This document shows positions 5,344-13,941 of a stretch of 16,189 nt of DNA, piece after piece. A program made the position numbers and the translations under genes. Numbering within the stretch: the first letter of the stretch is position 1; the number at the start of each line of letters is the position of its first letter. Location: contig JAGBFZ010000365.1 of the NCBI GenBank assembly GCA_018110855.1, forward strand, positions 1-16,189, given 5' to 3'. The notes below the pieces were generated by a model that ran no database searches, was not told the DNA's origin, and saw nothing but the letters and a program-made list of their open reading frames with translations. The DNA comes from Oscillospiraceae bacterium (GTDB lineage Bacteria > Bacillota > Clostridia > Oscillospirales > Ruminococcaceae).

Positions 5344-8300
5344 ATGGCTATGGATAATTACAGAGTACAGGAACCATACGCAAAGCAGGGTCTTTACGAT
5401 CCAAGATTCGAGCATGAGAACTGCGGAATCGGCGCAGTAGTCAACATGAACGGCGAGGCAGACTATAAGGTAGTGGACAGCGCACTGAAAATAGTTGAGA
5501 CCCTTGAGCATCGTGCAGGAAAGGATGCCGAGGGAAAAACAGGTGACGGCGTGGGAATACTTCTCCAGATATCCCATACCTTCTTCTCCAAGGCGTGTGC
5601 GGAAGCGGGAATAAAAATAGGCGGAAAAAGGGAATACGGCATAGCCATGTTTTTCTTTCCTCAGTCTGAGGATAAGCTGAAAAGGTCCATGGAGACCTTT
5701 GAAAAGGTGCTTGCAGATGAGAAGCTCACCTTTTTAGGCTGGAGAAAGGTGCCCGTAGAGCCTTCCGTACTGGGAACAAAGGCACTTGAAAGTATGCCCA
5801 ATATCTATCAGGCATTTATCGAAAAGCCCGCAGACTGCGAAAAGGGACTTCCCTTCGACAGAAAGCTCTATATTGCAAGAATGGTTTTTGAAAAGGCAGA
5901 TAAGGAGACATATGTGGTTTCCTGCTCAAGCCGAACAATAGTATATAAGGGAATGTTCCTTGTAGATCAGCTGAGAAAATTCTATAAGGATCTTGACTGC
6001 GAGGATTATCACAGCGCAATTGGAATCGTCCATTCCCGATTCAGTACAAATACAAACCCCAGCTGGCAGCGTTCCCACCCCAACCGCATGATGGTACATA
6101 ACGGCGAGATAAATACAATTACAGGAAACGTGGATAAAATGCTCAGCCGTGAATCCGTATTAAAGAGCGACTATATCGGAGACAGAATGAAGGATATCGT
6201 GCCTATCCTTGACGTAACAGGCTCAGACTCCGCCCGCCTTGACAATACCCTTGAATTTATGACCATGGCAGGAGTTGACCTTCCTCTTGCAGTTATCACC
6301 CTTATCCCCGAGCCATGGCAGCACCAGACCACCATGAGCCGTGAAAAGAGAGCCTTCTATCAGTATTATGCAACCATGATGGAGCCTTGGGACGGACCCG
6401 CCTCCATCATCTTCTCAGACGGAGATATTCTCGGAGCCGTCCTTGACAGAAACGGACTCCGCCCCTCACGTTATTACATCACCGATGACAATAAGGGCAG
6501 CAAATATCTTATCCTTTCCTCCGAAGTGGGCGCACTTGATATCCCCATCGAGACAATTGTTAAAAAGGAACGTCTCCACCCCGGAAAAATGCTTCTTGTA
6601 GATACCGTAAAGGGCGAGCTTATCGAGGACGAGAAGATAAAGAACCATTACAGCAAGAGACAGCCCTACGGCGAGTGGCTTGACCATAATTTCTACTCAC
6701 TTCACGAGTTCAATATCCCCAACAAGAAGCCTCAGAGATATTCGGGCGAGGAGCTTGAAAGACTCCAGCACGCCTTCGGATATACCTATGAAGCCATCAG
6801 AAGCACCATGATACCCATGGCACTCAATGCCTCCGAGCCCACCTCCGCAATGGGCGTAGATACCCCCATACCGCCCCTTTCAAAGAAGAATCCCCCTCTC
6901 TTTGATTATTTCAAGCAGCTTTTTGCACAGGTAACAAACCCCCCCATCGACGCAATAAGAGAATCTGTCATCACCGATACATCGGTATATCTTGGCACCT
7001 CGGGCAATATCCTCAAGGAAGACGAGAAAAACTGCCTTGTCCTCCAGATAAAGAACCCCGTCCTCACAAACCTTGACCTTTTAAAGATACGCACCGCCAA
7101 TATCGAGGGACTGAAAACTGCGGATATATCCATGCTCTACAATAAGAGTACATCAACCCTCAGACAGGCTATCGAAAGCCTTTATACACAGGCAGACAAG
7201 GCACATGAAGAAGGCGCATCCATTCTTATCCTCTCCGACCGAGGCGTTGATAAGGATCACCTTGCTATCCCCTCACTCCTTGCAGTGGCAGCACTTGAAA
7301 ATTACCTTGTAAAAACAAGAAAGAACACCGCCATCTCCATTATCGTTGAGACAGCCGAGCCCTATGAGGTGCATCATTTTGCGACCCTTCTGGGCTTTGG
7401 AGCAAGTGCGGTCAACCCCTATCTTGCAATGGATACGCTCTATGAGCTTACCTCGGGCAAGGCGATCGACAAGGAATATACCGAAGCGCTCAACTGCTAT
7501 GTAAAGGCAATTGTCAGCGGAATCGTGAAAATCGCCTCCAAAATGGGAATCTCCACAATTCAGTCCTATCAGGGAAGTAAGATATTTGAAGCACTGGGCA
7601 TTTCCAAGAGCGTATGCGATGAATTTTTCCCCGATACCGTCAGCCGTGTGGGCGGCATAGATCTCGATGATATCAGCGAGCAGATAATCGCCCGCCATGA
7701 CGCAGCCTTTGACCCCAGAGACCTTACCGTAAACGACGCAATGGAAAGCGTAGGCAGCCATAAATCCAGAAGCGGCAAGGAGGAGCATATGTATAATCCC
7801 ATGACTATACATCTTCTCCAGCAGGCAGCATGGACAAATGATTACAGCCTTTTCAAGAAATATTCGGAATATCTTAACGCCGAGGAGAGAAATCTCACTC
7901 TCAGAAGCACCCTTGACTTCAAATTCGACGAGAACGGCGGGATACCCCTTGACGAAGTCGAAAGTGTTGAAAGTATCATGCACCGCTTCAAAACGGGAGC
8001 AATGTCCTACGGTTCAATTTCTCAGGAAGCCCATGAGTGCATGGCAATAGCCATGAATATGATCGGCGGAAAATCAAACAGCGGCGAAGGCGGCGAGGAC
8101 CTTGAAAGGATAATCACCGCAGGAATGCCTGAGGATAAATGCTCTGCCATCAAGCAGGTTGCTTCGGGACGTTTCGGCGTAACATCAAAATACCTCACCT
8201 CCGCCAAGGAAATTCAGATAAAAATGGCACAGGGCGCAAAGCCCGGCGAGGGCGGACATCTTCCCGCAAAGAAGGTATATCCATGGATAGCAAAGACCCG

Positions 8301-9921
8301 TCACTCCACCCCCGGCGTTGCCCTTATCTCCCCTCCTCCTCACCACGATATCTACTCCATCGAGGACCTTGCACAGCTTATCTATGACCTTAAAAATGCC
8401 AATAAGCAGGCTCGTATATCCGTAAAGCTGGTTTCAGAGGTCGGTGTTGGAACGATAGCCGCAGGCGTTGCCAAGGCAGGCGCAGGAGTAGTGCTTATCT
8501 CGGGCTATGACGGCGGAACAGGCGCCGCACCGGGCAGCTCTATCCATAACGCAGGACTGCCATGGGAATTAGGTCTTGCCGAGACCCACAGGACCCTTAT
8601 CATGAACGGACTCCGCTCCAAGGTCGTTATCGAAACAGACGGCAAGATGATGACAGGACGTGACGTAGTTATTGCAGCAATGCTGGGCGCCGAGGAATAC
8701 GGCTTTGCAACAGCTCCCCTTGTAACAATGGGCTGCGTAATGATGAGAGTCTGCAATCTCGATACCTGCCCCGTAGGCGTTGCCACACAGAATCCCGAAC
8801 TGAGAAAGCGCTTCAAGGGCAAGCCCGAGTATATCGTAAACTTCATGCGCTTTATGGCAATGGAAATGCGCGAATACATGGCAAAGCTGGGCATACGCAC
8901 AGTAGATGAGCTTGTGGGACGTTCCGACCTTCTTGTTAAGAAGGACTTCCCCGAGGGCAGCAAGGCAGCAAAGATAGATATGTCGGAAATTCTCAATAAT
9001 CCCTTTGCAGGTACAGACGCACCCTCTCATTTCATTCCCGGAGACGTATTTGATTTCAAGCTCGAGGAAACCATCGACGAGAAGGTAATTATCCCCGCAA
9101 TGAAGGAGGCTCTCGATAAGAAGGAGCCTAAGACCATAGATATCAAGGTTAATAACCTTAACAGAACCCTCGGAACTCTCTTCGGCTCCGAGATCACAAG
9201 AAGATATTACAATACCCTTGATGACGATACCTATGTGGTAAAATGCCACGGCTCGGGCGGACAGAGCTTCGGCGCATTTATTCCCAAGGGACTTACCCTT
9301 GAGCTTGAAGGCGACAGCAACGACTATTTCGGAAAGGGACTTTCGGGCGGAAAGCTTGTGCTCTATGCACCCAAGGAGGCACGCTATAAATCCGATGATA
9401 ATATCATCGTGGGAAATGTTGCCCTCTTCGGCGCAACAAGCGGAAAGGCATTCGTTGCGGGAATCGCAGGCGAGCGCTTCTGCGTAAGAAATTCGGGCGC
9501 AACCGTTGTAGTAGAGGGCGTTGGCGACCATGGCTGCGAGTATATGACAGGCGGACGTGCAGTCATTCTCGGAAAAACAAGCAAGAACTTTGCAGCAGGC
9601 ATGAGCGGCGGAATCGCCTATGTCCTTGACGAGGAATTTGACCTTTACACCAAGCTCAATAAGGCTCTCGTAGGCTTCTCCAAGCTCACCGACGAGGATG
9701 ATATCAGGGAGCTGAAAACGCTTATCGAGGAGCATACCGAGGCAACAGGCTCTGTACGAGGAAGAGAGATCCTTGATAATTTTGACGAGTATCTTCCCAA
9801 ATTCAAGAAGATTATACCGCATGACTATGCGAAGATGATGAACAGCATCAAGAAGTTCACCTCCGAGGGCATGAGCGCCGAAGAGGCAAGGATCTCCGCA
9901 TTCTACGAGAACACCAAGTAA
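5344..9921 (+). CDS. gltB: Glutamate synthase, large (alpha) subunit
   Basis: GltB converts glutamine and 2-oxoglutarate to two glutamates, taking electrons from GltD; it is central to ammonia assimilation. The 1525-residue length is full size. The class II amidotransferase domain (about 27-430) has its nucleophile at Cys27 in ENCGIGAV, exposed after removal of a short propeptide. A central domain follows, then the FMN-binding synthase domain (about 820-1200), with GGKSNSGEGGED and the 3Fe-4S cysteines Cys1131, Cys1137 and Cys1142 (C-x5-C-x4-C in VMMRVCNLDTCPVG). The C-terminal GXGXG beta-helix domain spans about 1260-1450 (GLSGGKL, GDHGCEYMTGGRAVI). Start: AAGGAG lies only 2 nt before ATG 5344 but 8 nt before the in-frame ATG at 5350, so 5350 may be the real start (two residues shorter). 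It is followed after 116 bp by gltD. Confidence 0.97.
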   Translation: MAMDNYRVQEPYAKQGLYDPRFEHENCGIGAVVNMNGEADYKVVDSALKIVETLEHRAGKDAEGKTGDGVGILLQISHTFFSKACAEAGIKIGGKREYGIAMFFFPQSEDKLKRSMETFEKVLADEKLTFLGWRKVPVEPSVLGTKALESMPNIYQAFIEKPADCEKGLPFDRKLYIARMVFEKADKETYVVSCSSRTIVYKGMFLVDQLRKFYKDLDCEDYHSAIGIVHSRFSTNTNPSWQRSHPNRMMVHNGEINTITGNVDKMLSRESVLKSDYIGDRMKDIVPILDVTGSDSARLDNTLEFMTMAGVDLPLAVITLIPEPWQHQTTMSREKRAFYQYYATMMEPWDGPASIIFSDGDILGAVLDRNGLRPSRYYITDDNKGSKYLILSSEVGALDIPIETIVKKERLHPGKMLLVDTVKGELIEDEKIKNHYSKRQPYGEWLDHNFYSLHEFNIPNKKPQRYSGEELERLQHAFGYTYEAIRSTMIPMALNASEPTSAMGVDTPIPPLSKKNPPLFDYFKQLFAQVTNPPIDAIRESVITDTSVYLGTSGNILKEDEKNCLVLQIKNPVLTNLDLLKIRTANIEGLKTADISMLYNKSTSTLRQAIESLYTQADKAHEEGASILILSDRGVDKDHLAIPSLLAVAALENYLVKTRKNTAISIIVETAEPYEVHHFATLLGFGASAVNPYLAMDTLYELTSGKAIDKEYTEALNCYVKAIVSGIVKIASKMGISTIQSYQGSKIFEALGISKSVCDEFFPDTVSRVGGIDLDDISEQIIARHDAAFDPRDLTVNDAMESVGSHKSRSGKEEHMYNPMTIHLLQQAAWTNDYSLFKKYSEYLNAEERNLTLRSTLDFKFDENGGIPLDEVESVESIMHRFKTGAMSYGSISQEAHECMAIAMNMIGGKSNSGEGGEDLERIITAGMPEDKCSAIKQVASGRFGVTSKYLTSAKEIQIKMAQGAKPGEGGHLPAKKVYPWIAKTRHSTPGVALISPPPHHDIYSIEDLAQLIYDLKNANKQARISVKLVSEVGVGTIAAGVAKAGAGVVLISGYDGGTGAAPGSSIHNAGLPWELGLAETHRTLIMNGLRSKVVIETDGKMMTGRDVVIAAMLGAEEYGFATAPLVTMGCVMMRVCNLDTCPVGVATQNPELRKRFKGKPEYIVNFMRFMAMEMREYMAKLGIRTVDELVGRSDLLVKKDFPEGSKAAKIDMSEILNNPFAGTDAPSHFIPGDVFDFKLEETIDEKVIIPAMKEALDKKEPKTIDIKVNNLNRTLGTLFGSEITRRYYNTLDDDTYVVKCHGSGGQSFGAFIPKGLTLELEGDSNDYFGKGLSGGKLVLYAPKEARYKSDDNIIVGNVALFGATSGKAFVAGIAGERFCVRNSGATVVVEGVGDHGCEYMTGGRAVILGKTSKNFAAGMSGGIAYVLDEEFDLYTKLNKALVGFSKLTDEDDIRELKTLIEEHTEATGSVRGREILDNFDEYLPKFKKIIPHDYAKMMNSIKKFTSEGMSAEEARISAFYENTK

Positions 9922-9933
9922 CAGGGGAGGGAT

Positions 9934-10015
9934 AGTTTGAAAATCAAAGATTTTCAAACTCCGAGTTTTGCTTCTTCGGCTGCCGCCTCGATTTGCTTCG
10001 CAAACCACAAAACTC
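9934..10015. repeat. Palindromic intergenic element between gltB and gltD
   Basis: Three nested or adjacent dyads fill the gap. AGTTTGAAAATC (9934-9945) and GATTTTCAAACT (9949-9960) form a perfect 12-bp hairpin with loop AAA. GAGTTTTG (9963-9970) pairs with CAAAACTC (10008-10015). Inside that, TTTGC (9992-9996) pairs with GCAAA (10000-10004). No T-run follows, so it is not a standard terminator. The compact dyad structure between two co-transcribed genes resembles REP-like extragenic palindromes or a small non-autonomous miniature element. Copy number cannot be seen here. It could set the ratio of gltB to gltD mRNA by pausing or 3' protection. Confidence 0.65.
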
Positions 10016-10037
10016 TCAGAAAGGAATTGTCATTACA

Positions 10038-11531
10038 ATGGGAAAAGCAACAGGATTTCTTGACTATAAAAGAACCGAAAACGAAGGACTTGAGCCTCTT
10101 GAGCGCATAAAAAACTATCGTGAGTTCCACACACCCCTCAATATGGAGGAGAGAAAGAAGCAGGCAGCCCGCTGCATGGACTGCGGCGTGCCCTTCTGTC
10201 AGTACGGCAAGCCGCTCCATAACGGAATGGTCTCAGGCTGTCCCTTGAACAACCTCTGCCCCGAGTGGAACGATCTTATCTATACCGACAGCATGGAGGG
10301 AGCTGCACGCAGACTGCTTCTCACAAACAGCTTCCCCGAGTTTACCTCAAGGGTATGCCCCGCACTCTGTGAAAAAGCCTGCACCTGCGGCTTAAACGGC
10401 GACCCCGTCACCGTCAAGGAGAATGAGTATTCCATCATCGAATATGCATATTCCCACGGACTTATGGAGCCTGCTCCCCCGTCCGTACGCACGGATAAGA
10501 CCGTAGCCGTAGTAGGCTCGGGACCCTCGGGACTTGCAGCCGCACAAAGGCTCAACAGACGAGGACATAAAGTGACCGTGTTTGAGCGTGAGGACCGTCC
10601 GGGCGGACTGCTCATGTACGGCATACCCAATATGAAGCTTGAAAAATCCATAGTTGAGCGGAGAATAAAGCTCATGGAAGCCGAGGGAGTTGAGTTCAGA
10701 ACAGGCGTGAATGTGGGCAAGGACATCACCGCCGAGGAGCTTACATCAAAATATGACGCAGTAATTCTCTGCTGCGGCTCGGGCAATCCAAGGGATATCC
10801 AGGCTCCGGGACGAGATGCCGAGGGAATTTACTATGCAGTGGATTTCCTCAAGGCAACCACAAAGAGCCTTATGGGTTCAAATCTTTCCGACGGCTATTA
10901 CATCAGCGCAAAATATAAGAACGTAGTAGTCATCGGCGGCGGCGACACAGGCAACGACTGCGTGGGAACAGCTATCCGCCACGGCTGCAAATCGGTAGTC
11001 CAGCTTGAGATGATGCCCAAGCTCCCCGATACCCGTGCGGCAAACAATCCATGGCCCGAATGGCCCAGAGTGAACAAGACCGATTACGGACAGGAGGAAG
11101 CTATAGCAGTTTTCGGACACGACCCGAGAATATATCAGACCACCGTAAAGCAGTTCATCAAGGACGAAAAGGGAAAGATTCATTCCATCGAGACCATACG
11201 TCTCCAGCAGGTAAAGGACGAAGCCACAGGCAGAATGAAGATGGAACAGGTACGGGGCAGCGAGGAAGTGATCCCCGCAGACCTTGTCCTCATAGCCGCA
11301 GGCTTCTTAGGGACCGAGAAATACATCGCAGACGCATTCGGAGTGGAGCTGAACCCCCGAACCAACGTAGCAACAGCCACTCCCGAGACCTATAAGACCA
11401 ATGTTGAAAAGGTGTTCACTGCAGGAGATATGCACAGAGGACAGTCTCTCGTGGTATGGGCAATAAGAGAGGGCAGAGAAGCAGCAAAGGCAGTGGACGA
11501 ATACCTTATGGGCTACACCTCACTGAGATAA
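10038..11531 (+). CDS. gltD: Glutamate synthase, small (beta) subunit, NADPH-dependent
   Basis: GltD oxidises NAD(P)H and passes electrons through FAD and iron-sulfur clusters to GltB. The 497-residue protein is of normal length. The N-terminal cluster domain has cysteines at 46, 49, 54 (CMDCGVPFC), 68, 74 and 107, 111, 115, 117 (CPALCEKACTC). The FAD-binding Rossmann motif VVGSGPSG is at about 158-165 and the NADPH-binding motif GGGDTG at 300-305. Start ATG 10038 (MGKATGFLDYKR) has AAGGA about 12 nt upstream, slightly far. The frame is open from 9993, but that stretch lies in the palindromic element and is not family-like. It is co-transcribed with gltB and ends before the terminator at 11585. 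Confidence 0.96.
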   Translation: MGKATGFLDYKRTENEGLEPLERIKNYREFHTPLNMEERKKQAARCMDCGVPFCQYGKPLHNGMVSGCPLNNLCPEWNDLIYTDSMEGAARRLLLTNSFPEFTSRVCPALCEKACTCGLNGDPVTVKENEYSIIEYAYSHGLMEPAPPSVRTDKTVAVVGSGPSGLAAAQRLNRRGHKVTVFEREDRPGGLLMYGIPNMKLEKSIVERRIKLMEAEGVEFRTGVNVGKDITAEELTSKYDAVILCCGSGNPRDIQAPGRDAEGIYYAVDFLKATTKSLMGSNLSDGYYISAKYKNVVVIGGGDTGNDCVGTAIRHGCKSVVQLEMMPKLPDTRAANNPWPEWPRVNKTDYGQEEAIAVFGHDPRIYQTTVKQFIKDEKGKIHSIETIRLQQVKDEATGRMKMEQVRGSEEVIPADLVLIAAGFLGTEKYIADAFGVELNPRTNVATATPETYKTNVEKVFTAGDMHRGQSLVVWAIREGREAAKAVDEYLMGYTSLR

Positions 11532-11542
11532 GCCATAGCAAT

Positions 11543-11571
11543 ATTATAGCACAATTGTTCTGATTTGTCAA
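11543..11571 (-). promoter_or_regulatory. Consensus promoter pointing antisense into gltD
   Basis: On the minus strand TTGACA (11571-11566), a 17-bp spacer and an extended -10 TGC-TATAAT (11548-11543) are perfect consensus. Transcription would start near 11536 and run against the 3' end of gltD. No credible gene follows on that strand: the nearest ATG gives only MAYLSEV and has no ribosome binding site. It may make an antisense RNA. Confidence 0.65.
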
Positions 11572-11584
11572 TACCTTTACGAAA

Positions 11585-11621
11585 AAAATGTTCCGCAAAA
11601 TAAAAAATTGCGGAACATTTT
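11585..11621. terminator. Terminator after gltD
   Basis: Bases 11585-11598 and 11608-11621 form a perfect 14-bp stem around a 9-nt A/T loop, ending in TTTT on the plus strand and preceded by an A-run, so it can work in both directions. It follows the gltD stop codon by about 53 bp and lies upstream of the HAD gene promoter. Confidence 0.85.
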
Positions 11622-11635
11622 GCTGTAAATAAGGA

Positions 11636-11664
11636 TTTACACCGCGCCAATAATGTGTTATAAT
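11636..11664 (+). promoter_or_regulatory. Sigma-A promoter of the HAD phosphatase gene
   Basis: TTTACA (11636-11641), a 17-bp spacer and TATAAT (11659-11664) are present. The leader is about 23 nt before ATG 11694. Confidence 0.85.
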
Positions 11665-11693
11665 ACAAATGAAAAAACATTGGAGGAAAAGCA

Positions 11694-12299
11694 ATGATAA
11701 AAAATGTTATCTTTGATATCGGAATGGTGCTGCTCACCTTTAACTGGGACGAATACGTTCACCGTCTTTTCAATGACGAGGAAATTGAAAAAGCTGTCAC
11801 CGCCGCCACATGGCATAATTCCGACGCATGGAAGGAGCTTGACAGAGGCGTCCTCACCGCAGAGGAAGTGTGCCGACTTTTTGAGCAGGCGGGAAAGGGC
11901 TATGAAGCACAGGTGCGTCTTGCCTTTGAGCATATGGGCGAGTGCCCCGTGCAGCAGCCATATGCAGTGCCGTGGATTGAGGAGCTAAAAGCCAAAGGTC
12001 TGAGTGTGTATTACCTTTCCAACTATTCGGATCATCTTTTGAATGCCTGCCCCGAAGCACTGTCCTTTACGGAGCATACAGACGGGGGGATATATTCATA
12101 TGAAGTAAAGCTGATAAAGCCCGACCCTGAAATATACCGCAGGCTTTGCGAAAAATATTCCCTCACCCCCTCGGAATGTCTTTTCATAGACGATCTTGCC
12201 GCAAATGTGGAGGGAGCGAAGAGCTGCGGACTTAATGCCATACAGTTTGACTGCTATGAGAAAAGCTATCCCGAAATAATGAAATTTATCGGAATATAA
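11694..12299 (+). CDS. HAD-superfamily hydrolase, YihX-like
   Basis: The 201-residue protein belongs to the haloacid dehalogenase fold, which mostly contains cytoplasmic phosphatases of small phosphorylated metabolites. Motif I is IFDIGMV with nucleophile Asp8. Position +2 is Gly10 rather than Asp, as in E. coli YihX (FDLGNV). A cap region follows at about 17-85. Motif II is YLSN with Ser109, motif III has Lys142 in LIKPDPEIY, and motif IV is FIDDLAANVEGAKSCG with Asp166 and Asp167. YihX acts on alpha-glucose-1-phosphate, but the substrate cannot be predicted here. GGAGG lies 7 nt before the ATG. The gene stands alone between its own promoter and a terminator shared with the convergent serine operon. 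A phosphoserine phosphatase role is not supported by motif I. Confidence 0.88.
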   Translation: MIKNVIFDIGMVLLTFNWDEYVHRLFNDEEIEKAVTAATWHNSDAWKELDRGVLTAEEVCRLFEQAGKGYEAQVRLAFEHMGECPVQQPYAVPWIEELKAKGLSVYYLSNYSDHLLNACPEALSFTEHTDGGIYSYEVKLIKPDPEIYRRLCEKYSLTPSECLFIDDLAANVEGAKSCGLNAIQFDCYEKSYPEIMKFIGI

Positions 12300-12335
12300 A
12301 AAAACGGCTTGTATCGCCCGATACAAGCCGTTTTT
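12300..12335. terminator. Bidirectional terminator between HAD gene and serine operon
   Basis: Bases 12300-12315 pair perfectly with 12320-12335 (16 bp, 4-nt loop), with an A-run on one side and five T on the other. It begins one base after the HAD stop codon and lies about 13 bp beyond the stop of the minus-strand membrane protein gene, so it should end both transcripts. Confidence 0.95.
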
Positions 12336-12348
12336 GCATAATGCAGAA

Positions 12349-12717
12349 TTATTTAAGAATATCGATCATACCGAAAATGAAAACTCTTTTTCCGCTGCCG
12401 AGAATGGCAAGCACGAGATTTTCGATGTAGTAAAAAGCAGCCAAAAGACCGAGAATAGCGCAGACAATGCCCGCTATCACGTTAATGATGGGAATAAATC
12501 CCAGCACAAAGCCGATTATCTTGGAGGCAGTGCCGAGCAGTGCCATAACAATAAGAGTGACAAGAGACTGATTTGCTCTGAACATACAGTAGGGCGAATA
12601 TTTCTTATCCTTAATCAGATAAGGAAGGAAGAACAAAAAGGGCAAAAAGGCAATAAGTGCGCCCAGACCTAAGTTTTCGTTTTTATCGCTTGAGCTGAAT
12701 GCAACTTCGTTTTTCAT
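12349..12717 (-). CDS. Small polytopic membrane protein, function unknown
   Basis: The 122-residue product has a short polar N-terminus and about three hydrophobic segments (about 18-35, 50-71 and 74-97, possibly a fourth short one at 98-107). A conserved-looking loop YSPYCMFRANQSL at 40-52 resembles the 'H-A-N-Q' loop of small DUF4870-like membrane proteins. That resemblance is a weak impression, not an assignment. ATG 12717 is preceded by AAAGGCGG at about 7 nt. It lies 25 bp after the serA stop codon on the same strand, so it is probably the last gene of the serC-serA operon. Its role there is unknown; similar small proteins occur beside unrelated genes. Confidence 0.8.
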   Translation of the reverse strand: MKNEVAFSSSDKNENLGLGALIAFLPFLFFLPYLIKDKKYSPYCMFRANQSLVTLIVMALLGTASKIIGFVLGFIPIINVIAGIVCAILGLLAAFYYIENLVLAILGSGKRVFIFGMIDILK

Positions 12718-12742
12718 AAACAGTCCGCCTTTCAGTCAGATA

Positions 12743-13906
12743 TTACTTGATAACTCTTACTCTTAAAACATTCTCCACAGCGGAGAGCTTGGAAACGATG
12801 TCCTCGGTGATATCGCCTATAGCGTCAATGAGAGTGCAGGCATAATTCTTCTTGGAGGGGCTCATCATGTTCTCAATGTTGATGGAGGCGTTGCCCAGAA
12901 CTGCGGTTATCTCGGAAATAACAGCAGGAACGTTTCTGTGAAGGACCATGATCTTAGTGCCCACAGCGTTCATCTCCGCATTGGGGAAGTTAACGGAATT
13001 TCTGATGTTGCCATTCTCGATAAAGTCCATAAGCTCGTTTGCAGCCATAACAGCGCAGTTGTCCTCGGATTCGGGAGTGGAAGCACCCAGATGAGGAACG
13101 CAGACAGCATTCTTAACGCCGATGATCTCATCGGAGGGGAAGTCAACGATGTAGGAAGCAACCTTTCCGCTTTCCAGAGCAGAAATGATAGAGTCGGAAT
13201 CAACCAGCTCGCCTCTTGCGAAATTGAGTATCCTTACGCCGTCCTTCATAAGAGCGATGGTCTCGCTGTTGATAGTGCCCTTTGTCTCAGCATTGTAGGG
13301 AACGTGAATGGTGATATAATCGGAGCCTGCATAAAGCTCCTTGATGTCGGAAACGATCTTGATACCGGGATTCATGGAAAGAGCAGCCTTAACGGAAAGA
13401 TAAGGGTCGTAGCCGATGACCTTCATGCCGAGCGCCATAGCCGCATTGCCCACCAGAACGCCGATAGCGCCCATGCCGATGATGCCGAGGGTCTTGCCGC
13501 TGATCTCAGGACCTGCAAAATTAGCCTTGCCCTTTTCGACCATCTTGCCCACCTCAGCGCCGTTGCCCTTGAGGGAAGCAGCCCAGCTGATAGCGTCAGT
13601 GATCTTTCTCGAGCTCATAAGGAGACCTGCGATAACAAGCTCCTTAACAGCATTTGCATTAGCACCGGGGGTGTTGAAAACAACAATGCCCTCTTCAGCA
13701 CAGCGGTCAACGGGAATGTTGTTAACGCCTGCGCCTGCCCTTGCAATGGCGAGGAGATTCTTTCCGAACTCCATCTCATGCATAGCCGCAGAACGGACCA
13801 TAATTGCATCAGGCTCGGAAACGCTGTCGGAAACGGTGTATTTAGCCTTGTCGAAAAGGTCGGTGCCGCAGGCAGCGATTTTATTTAATGTAAGAACGTT
13901 AGTCAT
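12743..13906 (-). CDS. serA: D-3-phosphoglycerate dehydrogenase
   Basis: SerA oxidises 3-phosphoglycerate to 3-phosphohydroxypyruvate using NAD, the first step of serine synthesis. The 387-residue protein has the short form with one C-terminal ACT domain. The Rossmann motif GMGAIG spans 144-149, catalytic Arg231 lies in NFARGELVD, Glu260 in DFPSDE and His272 in PHLGASTPES. The ACT-type domain spans about 318-387 (KIMVLHRNVPAVISEITAVL) and usually senses serine or a related amino acid. ATG 13906 has AAAGGA 9 nt upstream. The gene starts 35 bp after the serC stop codon, so the two are co-transcribed in the order serC-serA. Confidence 0.96.
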   Translation of the reverse strand: MTNVLTLNKIAACGTDLFDKAKYTVSDSVSEPDAIMVRSAAMHEMEFGKNLLAIARAGAGVNNIPVDRCAEEGIVVFNTPGANANAVKELVIAGLLMSSRKITDAISWAASLKGNGAEVGKMVEKGKANFAGPEISGKTLGIIGMGAIGVLVGNAAMALGMKVIGYDPYLSVKAALSMNPGIKIVSDIKELYAGSDYITIHVPYNAETKGTINSETIALMKDGVRILNFARGELVDSDSIISALESGKVASYIVDFPSDEIIGVKNAVCVPHLGASTPESEDNCAVMAANELMDFIENGNIRNSVNFPNAEMNAVGTKIMVLHRNVPAVISEITAVLGNASINIENMMSPSKKNYACTLIDAIGDITEDIVSKLSAVENVLRVRVIK

Positions 13907-13941
13907 AGTAAGCTATCCTTTCACAGCAGATTGAAATGTTA

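Noticed and set aside
7273-7983. Minus-strand 236-codon frame inside gltB
   Set aside because: Shadow frame with no ribosome binding site, opposite to a clearly conserved domain.
8569-10008. Minus-strand open frame of 479 codons across gltB
   Set aside because: It runs antisense through conserved GltB domains, begins in the intergenic palindrome, and is rich in Cys, His and Leu from complementary codons.
9993-10037. Longer gltD start at 9993
   Set aside because: The added 15 residues are translated palindromic element and are not GltD-like; ATG 10038 begins the conserved N-terminus.
11694-12299. HAD protein as the missing phosphoserine phosphatase of the serC-serA pathway
   Set aside because: It is transcribed convergently, and motif I (DIGMV) resembles YihX, not SerB, whose motif I has Asp at +2.
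12938-13888. Plus-strand 316-codon frame opposite serA
   Set aside because: Complement of serA; composition and lack of an initiation signal mark it as spurious.
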